Assembly: GCA_034439675.1 (NCBI GenBank)
Contig: JAWXAW010000076.1
Location: 1-64,000 of the forward strand
Direction of reading: 5' to 3'
Origin: Opimibacter sp034439675
GTDB taxonomy: Bacteria > Bacteroidota > Bacteroidia > Chitinophagales > Saprospiraceae
Length of the DNA: 64,000 nt
Below are positions 9,211-15,805 of this stretch, in pieces. The stretch's first letter is position 1. Each line of letters starts with the position of its first letter. Position numbers and translations under genes: made by a program. The notes beneath the pieces were generated by a model that worked only from the letters and a program-made list of their open reading frames with translations, did no database searches and was not told the DNA's origin.

Positions 9211-11139
9211 TCAGTCAGCCAGTTTTTCTGCAAGCTCTTCCCACTCTATCATCAGTCTTTCTATCTCAAGCTTTTTAGCTTCATAGCCACTGACTTCTTT
9301 CTGGAATCCCGTGGATTGATAAAATTCCGGATCAGCCAGAACCAATTCCTTCTCTTTGATGAAAAGTTCACAGGCACTGATCTCTTTTTCTACTAAAGAA
9401 AATCGGCGCTGCAGATTCTTTTTCTCCTGGTCTGAGATGGTAGAAACAAGTACTGGCTTGGCTTCTGTACCATTGGATATCTTAGCTTCCGTTACCGCTT
9501 TGGTTTTTAAAGCTGCTGCCTGCGATAAAACATCAAGATTTTCAATACCCTTCTTACTCAGCATTTCATCGATATCACCTATATACTCTTTGATCTGTCC
9601 TCCGGCGAACTCAAGCGTACGTGAAGTCAGACCTGTAAGAAAATCCCTGTCGTGGGAAATGATGATGAGCGCCCCCGGATAATCCATCAAGGCATCTTTC
9701 AACCGTTGTTTTGCCTGGATATCCAGGTGGTGTGTCGGCTCATCCATAATCAACAAATTGGTCTGAGACAAAATCATACACGCCAATGCCAATCTTGCCC
9801 TTTCTCCCCCGGATAAAACGGAAACTTTTTTACCGGAATCCTCCCCACTAAACAGAAAAGCGCCAAGAATAGCTCTGACCCTTGGCCTGACTTCTGGCGC
9901 GGCGAGGGCCTCAATGGTATGGAGAACCGTTTTGGTTGGATCAAACAATTCTGTTTGATCCTGTGCGTAATATCCCATCAGGACACGCTCATTTAATTCA
10001 AGCAATCCATCCGTCGGAGGGGTTCTACCTCCGATCATCTTGGCCAGTGTTGATTTTCCCTGACCATTTTGACCAACAAAAGCAACTTTCTCATTTCGCT
10101 CAAGGTCAAACTCAACATTTCTGAGTACTTCCTTTGTGCCATAGTTTTTGGAAAGATTGGTGATATGGATCATCGATCTGGGAGCCCTGTCCAAAACGGG
10201 AAACTTGATTTTCATGGCGGAATTATCTTCATCCTCGAGTTCGATGATCTCTACTTTTTCAAGTTGTTTCTCCAACGATTTTGCCATACTGGCTTTTGAG
10301 GCTTTTGCTCGGAATCGATCGATCAGTTTTTCTGTACGTTCTATATTTTTTTGCTGATTCTGGTAAGAAGCAAATTGAATCTCTTTGAGCTTTTGCCTTT
10401 CCTCCATGAATGCTGAATAAGGCAATGGCATATCATACAACCTTCCGAGTGAAATCTCAATAGTTCTATTGGTCAATTGATCCAGAAACCGCTTGTCGTG
10501 CGACACGAGCAATATGCCAGCTTCAGAGGACTTAAGATACTTTTCAAGCCATATAATAGAGGGCATGTCCAGGTGATTCGTGGGCTCATCGAGCAGCAGA
10601 TAATCCGGACGACCCAGCAGTAGCTTTGCCAGTTCAACACGCATCTGCCATCCACCGGATAACTCACCTACAGGTTTATTTAAAACCTCTTCCTCAAAAC
10701 CAAGTCCTTTTAATACTTTTTGAATATCCCCTTCAATAGTGCCTGCACCCAAATGATCCAACTCAGCATAAAGTTCACTGATACGTTGGCTCAGATGCAT
10801 GATTTGATCATCATCGGCGCTGTGCGTGAGTCCGTGGGTTGTAAGTTCTAACTCTTCATTGATTTCCTTGACTCTGTCAAAAGCAGCATAGGCTGCTTCC
10901 ATAACCGTAAGGTTTGGATCAATAGAAATCTCCTGTTTAAGGTAGGCCATACTGGTCGGTCTGTCGATCAGTCCTGAATCTGCTTCCACCAGTCCGGCGA
11001 TGATCTTAAGCAGGGTTGATTTTCCGGTCCCGTTCCGGCCTATCAGCCCTACTTTCTCGCCCATACGAAGCGAAAAGGTGACGTTATCAAGTAATGTTCT
11101 GTCTCCGAATTTGGTGTTGATATCCTTCACTAATAGCAT
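9211..11139 (-). CDS. ABC-F family ATPase (ribosome-associated type)
   Basis: A soluble duplicated ABC ATPase without membrane domains, the ABC-F architecture whose members act on the ribosome as translation factors or antibiotic-protection factors. Each half has a Walker A (GRNGTGKST, GQNGQGKST), a signature (LSGGWQMRVELA, LSGGERARLALA) and a Walker B followed by the LD switch (LLLDEPTNHLD, LIMDEPTHHLD). The basic helical linker between halves (about residues 230-310) and a charged C-terminal coiled coil are present. I start it at the ATG at 11139, not a frame extension to 11181, because the protein then begins with MLLVKDI as usual and a TAnnTTTG promoter element lies inside the extension. 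Subgroup (Uup- or YheS-like) is uncertain. Confidence 0.93.
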   Translation of the reverse strand: MLLVKDINTKFGDRTLLDNVTFSLRMGEKVGLIGRNGTGKSTLLKIIAGLVEADSGLIDRPTSMAYLKQEISIDPNLTVMEAAYAAFDRVKEINEELELTTHGLTHSADDDQIMHLSQRISELYAELDHLGAGTIEGDIQKVLKGLGFEEEVLNKPVGELSGGWQMRVELAKLLLGRPDYLLLDEPTNHLDMPSIIWLEKYLKSSEAGILLVSHDKRFLDQLTNRTIEISLGRLYDMPLPYSAFMEERQKLKEIQFASYQNQQKNIERTEKLIDRFRAKASKASMAKSLEKQLEKVEIIELEDEDNSAMKIKFPVLDRAPRSMIHITNLSKNYGTKEVLRNVEFDLERNEKVAFVGQNGQGKSTLAKMIGGRTPPTDGLLELNERVLMGYYAQDQTELFDPTKTVLHTIEALAAPEVRPRVRAILGAFLFSGEDSGKKVSVLSGGERARLALACMILSQTNLLIMDEPTHHLDIQAKQRLKDALMDYPGALIIISHDRDFLTGLTSRTLEFAGGQIKEYIGDIDEMLSKKGIENLDVLSQAAALKTKAVTEAKISNGTEAKPVLVSTISDQEKKNLQRRFSLVEKEISACELFIKEKELVLADPEFYQSTGFQKEVSGYEAKKLEIERLMIEWEELAEKLAD

Positions 11140-11147
11140 AGCGGGCG

Positions 11148-11155
11148 CAAAGGTA
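11148..11155 (-). promoter_or_regulatory. Bacteroidota -7 element of the ABC-F gene
   Basis: TACCTTTG matches the Bacteroidota consensus TAnnTTTG and lies 8 bases upstream of the ATG at 11139, giving a very short leader. No clear -33 TTG is seen. Confidence 0.5.
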
Positions 11156-11220
11156 GGGAATGTAAGGGGGATCCCTATCAAAGGTTAATAAACAGGAATA
11201 AACTAGCTGATTTACAGCCA

Positions 11221-11264
11221 GTTACGACAGTGTGGCACACCTAGGTGTGCCACACTGTCGTAAC
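11221..11264. repeat. Perfect 44-bp palindrome
   Basis: The half-site GTTACGACAGTGTGGCACAC plus CT (11221-11242) is followed immediately by its exact reverse complement (11243-11264), centre CCTAGG, no loop and no mismatch. It lies between the yqgE stop and the ABC-F gene, both leftward. Neither side carries a T-run, so it is not a classical Rho-independent terminator. Confidence 0.95.
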
Positions 11265-11318
11265 TTATTAATCGTGAGATGGTTAGGAGATGTTTTAACA
11301 CTTTTTCAAATTTGAGTT

Positions 11319-11879
11319 TTAATTCAGATTTGGTTGCTCTGGAAGTTGAGCCAGAACACTGTAAACGTCTCCCTTATGGTGCATCACCTGGTTCCAAAGT
11401 CGGGATGGCTTTGACTTGAAAACATAGTTGGCATGAGCTTCGGCTGTAATCCAGGAGCTGGCATCCAACTCCTCAATGAGCTGACCGGGAGACCAACCCG
11501 AATACCCTACAAAAAACCGGATGTTTTCACTTTTGACCAGTTCCTGGGCAATCAGGAATTTGAGTTTCTCAAATTCCCCACCCCAGAAGACTCCGGGGGC
11601 AATTTCTGTACTGCCGTCCAGTAGGAGCCCCACATTATGGATATAATGAATTGTATTGGTGGAAACCGGACCACCGTAATATGCAGGTGCTTCAATCTGG
11701 GGAAAATCCTCAACCAGTTCGGTGATGCTGACCGTGAGTGGTTTATTGATGATAAAACCAACCGTGCCTTCATCTTCCGCATGGTCAGTAACCAAAATAA
11801 CCGCTCTGCGGAAATTTGAATCCTGCATAAAAGGTTCCGCTACTAGCAGACTCCCGGTATGTACTTCATACTTCATCAT
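11319..11879 (-). CDS. YqgE/AlgH family protein (DUF179)
   Basis: 186 residues, typical for the family. The conserved N-terminus reads GSLLVAEPFMQDSNFRRAVILVTDH, followed by the hallmark GFIINKPL and the YYGGPV segment; near the middle FFVGYSGWSPGQLIEEL is also diagnostic. The biochemical function of the family is not established; AlgH was linked to alginate regulation in Pseudomonas. Two ATGs in tandem (11879 and 11876) follow directly on the fabD stop codon, so translation is probably coupled. Third gene of the folE-fabD-yqgE operon. Confidence 0.93.
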   Translation of the reverse strand: MMKYEVHTGSLLVAEPFMQDSNFRRAVILVTDHAEDEGTVGFIINKPLTVSITELVEDFPQIEAPAYYGGPVSTNTIHYIHNVGLLLDGSTEIAPGVFWGGEFEKLKFLIAQELVKSENIRFFVGYSGWSPGQLIEELDASSWITAEAHANYVFKSKPSRLWNQVMHHKGDVYSVLAQLPEQPNLN

Positions 11880-12761
11880 TTATTCAAACGATGTAACCGT
11901 GGCTTCTTTATCTATTTTTTTGACAAATCCTCCCAGAACTTTACTTCCGAATTCAACATATTCCATTATACCATTTTCCCGCATGGTTTCTATCGTATTG
12001 GTCCATTGAACGGAGGATGTTAGTTGATGCAGTAATTTATGCCTTATTGTATCCGGATTGAGTGTAGGATCTGCATCCACATTTTGGTACACAGGACATA
12101 CAGGGGCATGGAAGACGGTTCTGTCAATCGCTTCTGCAAACATATCTCTGGCAGGCGTCATCAGCGGGGAATGAAACGCTCCCCCTACAGGGAGCAGAAT
12201 GGCTCGTTTGGCACCGGCTTTTTTGCAGGATTCAATAGCCATTTCAACAGAAGGTGTTTCCCCCGAAATCACAACTTGTCCGGGACAATTATAATTTGCC
12301 GCAACAACAATCCCAGGGGTATCAAGACAAATTTGGTGAACAACTTTGTCATCCAGGCCAAGGATAGCTGCCATCGTGCTATTTGTGATTTCACAGGCTG
12401 CCTGCATAGCTGATGCCCGGGCGGCAACCAATTTTAATCCGGCTTCAAAATCAAGGGCTTTGGCTGCAACGAGGGCAGTAAGCTCGCCCAGCGAATGTCC
12501 TGCAACTGCATCAGGCACTCCCGCTTCCTTTGATTGGTAGGTTGCATAGCTATATAAAAAGACTGCAGGCTGAGTTATTTCAGTCCGCTTCAGTTCTTGC
12601 TCTGCACCATGAAACATCAGCTCCTTAAGGCCATATCCGAGGATTTCGTCTGCCTGATCGAAGAGGTACCTAATGGAAGGAACCTGGTCATATAATGCAG
12701 ATCCCATACCCGTCAGTTGAGATCCTTGTCCCGGAAAAATAAATGCTCGTTTGTTTGCCAT
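11880..12761 (-). CDS. fabD: Malonyl-CoA:ACP transacylase
   Basis: Moves malonyl groups from CoA to acyl carrier protein to feed fatty acid elongation. The 293 residues begin with the family's FIFPGQGSQ loop. The nucleophile is Ser90 in GHSLGELTAL and the catalytic His is His197 in AFHSPLM; the FYSS-like QPAVFLYSYA segment is also present. The ATG overlaps the folE stop codon (shared bases TAATG) and the fabD stop abuts yqgE, so the three genes form one tightly coupled operon. No other fatty acid biosynthesis gene is adjacent; accD lies some 20 kb away. Confidence 0.97.
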   Translation of the reverse strand: MANKRAFIFPGQGSQLTGMGSALYDQVPSIRYLFDQADEILGYGLKELMFHGAEQELKRTEITQPAVFLYSYATYQSKEAGVPDAVAGHSLGELTALVAAKALDFEAGLKLVAARASAMQAACEITNSTMAAILGLDDKVVHQICLDTPGIVVAANYNCPGQVVISGETPSVEMAIESCKKAGAKRAILLPVGGAFHSPLMTPARDMFAEAIDRTVFHAPVCPVYQNVDADPTLNPDTIRHKLLHQLTSSVQWTNTIETMRENGIMEYVEFGSKVLGGFVKKIDKEATVTSFE

Positions 12762-13360
12762 TAACTTAAGTCTGATGATATCAATTGTAAAAACTCATTT
12801 CGGGTTTCTACTTTATTAAACTGTCCTGTAAAGGCAGAGGTCGTAGTCCTGGAGTTTTGTTTTTGTACGCCCCGCATCATCATACACATATGACGAGCCT
12901 CGATCACCACTGCACATCCAAGTGGCTTGAGGGTTTCATCAATACAATGCAGCACTTCATGCGTAAGCCGCTCCTGGACCTGCAACCTACGTGCAAAAAT
13001 ATCAACCACTCTTGGAATTTTACTCAACCCAACAATATGTCCGTTTGGAATATAGGCTATGTGGGCCTTCCCAAAAAACGGAAGCATATGGTGCTCGCAC
13101 AAGGAATACAATTCAATGTCCTTCACAATGACCATCTCGCTGTATTCTTCTGCAAACATAGCTGACAACAGCACCTTGGAGGGATTGAGGTCATAGCCAT
13201 GGGTCAGAAATTGTAGCGCCTTGGCGGCACGCTCAGGTGTTTTGAGCAGGCCATCCCGTTGCGGATCTTCCCCGATCAAACGGATGAGTTCAGCATAATT
13301 GGTTTGCATGGCCAAGGTTGACTCCTGGGCATACTGTTCGTTTTTACTGTATTTTGGCAT
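12761..13360 (-). CDS. folE: GTP cyclohydrolase I
   Basis: Converts GTP to 7,8-dihydroneopterin triphosphate, first step of tetrahydrofolate synthesis and, with QueD/QueE, a precursor route to queuosine; queE is present at 56011. The 199 residues contain the GLLKTPERAAKA segment and the zinc ligands Cys88 and His91 (SLCEHHMLPF) and Cys159 (ARHMCMMMRG), with the GTP-binding IVGLSKIPR and a QNSRTTTSAFTG tail. First gene of the operon with fabD and yqgE. Start at the ATG at 13360; the region upstream holds no stronger candidate. Confidence 0.97.
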   Translation of the reverse strand: MPKYSKNEQYAQESTLAMQTNYAELIRLIGEDPQRDGLLKTPERAAKALQFLTHGYDLNPSKVLLSAMFAEEYSEMVIVKDIELYSLCEHHMLPFFGKAHIAYIPNGHIVGLSKIPRVVDIFARRLQVQERLTHEVLHCIDETLKPLGCAVVIEARHMCMMMRGVQKQNSRTTTSAFTGQFNKVETRNEFLQLISSDLS

Positions 13361-13608
13361 TTAAAGCGAATAAAGTGAGGTAAGATAAATGTTTGCGTTT
13401 CAATTTTGAGTAAAAACCTGGTCTAATTTTAACCAAAGAATATGTCTTTACCGCATCCATTTTCTTAACAAAGTGATTCTCCAAAGGTTGAAAGTCATTG
13501 CATTCCTCCTCGTAAACTATACATCCTATTTTAAGGGGCAAAACACTATATTTCATCTATTCCTGCTGGCCCTCATCTATAAATCTGCCGGGGAATCAAA
13601 TGCCTGTT

Positions 13609-13616
13609 TAAATTTG
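13609..13616 (+). promoter_or_regulatory. Bacteroidota -7 element of the histidine kinase gene
   Basis: TAAATTTG fits TAnnTTTG and ends four bases before the GTG start at 13621, so the message would be nearly leaderless. No matching TTG at the -33 position was found. Confidence 0.4.
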
Positions 13617-13620
13617 CGTT

Positions 13621-14676
13621 GTGACCCAAGTTCGGAACCGTAACCGCCTATTCCGCTTTCTGCAGTTTGTGCAGCGACCCTGGGTTATCCATGGGGTTTT
13701 CTGGGCTATGGTTTTTATCTTGATGTTGATGGCTGGAAATGATAATGGTACTTCGGTGCTCGAAATAGCCAGAATAGTGATCAACATTGCCTTCTATATG
13801 TTGGTGGTTTATATCAACCTGGGATACCTGATCCCACGGTTTCTAAATCAGAAAAACTTCATGACCTATGTATTGCTGCTCCTGGCCATGGTCGCAGTAT
13901 TTACACCGATCAAGGTGATGCTTCTCTATATTACGTATGAAGAGGTTGATCCAAGGGAATTCCTCGTCATGAACCAGCATACTATTTTCCTCTTGCTCTT
14001 TACCATTGCCGGAGGATCCACGATCATCAAGATTATATCTGACTGGCAGCGCCACCAACGTGACCGCAAGGAACTGGAAACCCAGCGGATGCAATCAGAA
14101 ATAAAGTTTCTCAAATCACAGATCAATCCTCATTTCCTCTTTAATACGCTCAATAGCCTTTATGCACTGACACTGAAGAAATCAGACAAGGCACCGGAGA
14201 TCGTAATCAAGCTTTCGGAAATGATGAGGTATATGCTTTATGAAAGCAATGAGCGCCGGGTCCCGCTGCAAAAGGAAGTCAATTATATTCAGAACTACCT
14301 GGCCCTGGAAGCCTTACGGCAGTCAGGACATGCAGATATACGTTTTAATGTAGAAGGGCAAATCACTGATCAGACGATTGCTCCATTGATATTTATTCCA
14401 TTTCTGGAAAACAGTTTCAAACATGGTCTTAATCACCAGATCAGCGATGGCTATGTACATGTTACCATGAAAGTGTTGGACAATAAACTACTACTTCGTA
14501 TACTCAACAGCAAACCGGCTCAGTTACCCCAACCTTCAGAAAAAGCAAGTGGGGGCATCGGATTGGCCAATGTGCAACGCCGGCTTAATCTGCTCTACCC
14601 TAACCAATATAAACTCGACATCGAGGATAGTGACCAAGAACATATTGTTGAACTTTCTTTAGCTTTAACAGCCTAA
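13621..14676 (+). CDS. LytS/YehU-type sensor histidine kinase
   Basis: 351 residues. Four hydrophobic segments (about residues 22-38, 47-72, 81-103, 120-138) form a membrane sensor without an obvious periplasmic domain. They are followed by a short coiled coil and the His_kinase motif LKSQINPHFLFNTLNSLYAL with phospho-acceptor His171, then an HATPase domain (PFLENSFKHG N-box, GGIGLANVQRRL G-box). This family pairs with LytTR regulators, and one starts 20 bases downstream. It starts with GTG; no upstream ATG is available in frame before the promoter element. The signal sensed is unknown. Confidence 0.93.
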   Translation: MTQVRNRNRLFRFLQFVQRPWVIHGVFWAMVFILMLMAGNDNGTSVLEIARIVINIAFYMLVVYINLGYLIPRFLNQKNFMTYVLLLLAMVAVFTPIKVMLLYITYEEVDPREFLVMNQHTIFLLLFTIAGGSTIIKIISDWQRHQRDRKELETQRMQSEIKFLKSQINPHFLFNTLNSLYALTLKKSDKAPEIVIKLSEMMRYMLYESNERRVPLQKEVNYIQNYLALEALRQSGHADIRFNVEGQITDQTIAPLIFIPFLENSFKHGLNHQISDGYVHVTMKVLDNKLLLRILNSKPAQLPQPSEKASGGIGLANVQRRLNLLYPNQYKLDIEDSDQEHIVELSLALTA

Positions 14677-14696
14677 TTTTTTAAATCCGATTTACT

Positions 14697-15428
14697 ATGA
14701 TGAATACATTGATCATCGACGACGAACCATTAGCACTGGATGTATTGGAAACATACATCAGCCAAATGCCTGAGCTTAACCTGGTTGCAAGATGTTCGAA
14801 TGCCCTGGAAGCAAATGAAATGCTGAGGAAAAACCAGATTGACCTTATCTTCCTGGACATCCAGATGCCACAATTGTCAGGCGTGGATTTTATTAAAGCC
14901 CTGCCCAATCCTCCGATGTTTATATTCACCACCGCCTTTAGCAATTATGCAGTTGAAGGCTATGAGTTGAATGCCATTGATTATCTGCTCAAGCCGATTT
15001 CTATTGACCGTTTTATGAAGGCAGTCAATAAAGCAATTGAACAATTTGAATTACGGAAGCGTGAGGAGACAACAGAGGGCAGTGGTCCTGGTGAGGGCGT
15101 TGAATTCTTTTTTGTCAAAGCAGATAAGAAACTCGTCAAGATCAAGTATGATGAAATCCTGTACATCGAGGGTCTAAAAGATTATGTGATCATAAGACTT
15201 GAAGTAGGCCGCGTTGTAACACTTCAAACGATGAAGAGTCTTGAAGATAAATTACCGTTAACTAAATTTAAACGCATCCACAGATCGTACATCGTATCGA
15301 TTGATAAGATCCACGCAGTGGATGGTACCTCCGTAGATGTCTTTGAAAAGGGCCAGATCAAACAACTCCCAATCGGTAAAAACTATAGGGATGAGATACT
15401 GGAGATCGTGAATAAGAACAAGCTCTAG
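14697..15428 (+). CDS. LytTR-family response regulator
   Basis: 243 residues. The receiver domain (residues 1-120) has the acidic pair in LIIDDEP, the phospho-acceptor Asp54 in IFLDIQMP and Lys99 in YLLKP. The C-terminal LytTR DNA-binding domain (about 138-240) shows FFVKADKKLVKIKYDEILYIEG and the RIHRSYIVSIDKI strand. It is the partner of the kinase just upstream and is probably co-transcribed. Tandem ATGs at 14697 and 14700 make the exact start ambiguous by one codon. A truncated transposase gene begins within a few bases after its stop, yet the C-terminus looks complete. Confidence 0.95.
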   Translation: MMNTLIIDDEPLALDVLETYISQMPELNLVARCSNALEANEMLRKNQIDLIFLDIQMPQLSGVDFIKALPNPPMFIFTTAFSNYAVEGYELNAIDYLLKPISIDRFMKAVNKAIEQFELRKREETTEGSGPGEGVEFFFVKADKKLVKIKYDEILYIEGLKDYVIIRLEVGRVVTLQTMKSLEDKLPLTKFKRIHRSYIVSIDKIHAVDGTSVDVFEKGQIKQLPIGKNYRDEILEIVNKNKL

Positions 15429-15429
15429 A

Positions 15430-15548
15430 CGGAACCCGTTTAAATTTGCCAAGACAATCATAGCAATAAATGGATGAAAAGGATGTCGAACTCCCTGGGC
15501 CCGACGGTGATCTGGTAATTGCTCGATGAAATAACTTAAACTTTGCAT
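15430..15548 (-). pseudogene. N-terminal remnant of an ISAs1-like transposase
   Basis: From an ATG at 15548 the frame encodes about 39 residues with LPDHRRAQGVRHPFHPFIAM followed by VLANLNG, the typical opening of ISAs1/H-repeat-associated transposases (usually LPDPRRAQGxRHPL...). The similarity stops at about 15430, where the frame runs antisense into the LytTR gene. Most of the transposase, including the DDE core, is missing. An inverted AT-rich stretch upstream (about 15570-15600) may be the old IS end, but I cannot define it. Confidence 0.7.
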
Positions 15549-15639
15549 AGCTCTGATTTGCAGGCCAATATATTAAATTAATTTCTAATATATAGAAATC
15601 AGTTATATTTTATTAAAAGCACTGAATAGCCCTGCCCTA

Positions 15640-15760
15640 AATGGGGGTAATTGGGATAAGGCGAGAAGAAAAGGAAAATCAATTCGAAATAGGTGCCCCC
15701 ATTTAGGGGGTAAAGGGGGTAAAGAGCTTTCAATCATCTCCCCCTTTTCAGGTCGAGAGG
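15640..15760. repeat. GC-rich intergenic repeat with CCCCCATTTAGGGGG core
   Basis: Holds one clear copy of GCCCCCATTTAGGGGG (15695-15710) followed by TAAAGGGGG, a partial inverse (CCCTAAATGGGGG) about 50 bases upstream, and CTCCCCCTTTTCAGG downstream. The same core recurs five times in the array at 22926-23350. The rest of the 15549-15805 gap is AT-rich, and I see nothing else in it. Confidence 0.6.
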
Positions 15761-15805
15761 TTCAAAGTAAAATCCAAATGAAACGAAGAATAAAATTAAT
15801 GCTGC

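Noticed and set aside
13344..13556. 70-codon minus-strand ORF upstream of folE
   Set aside because: It overlaps the folE start by 17 bases in another frame and shows no family features; probably chance.
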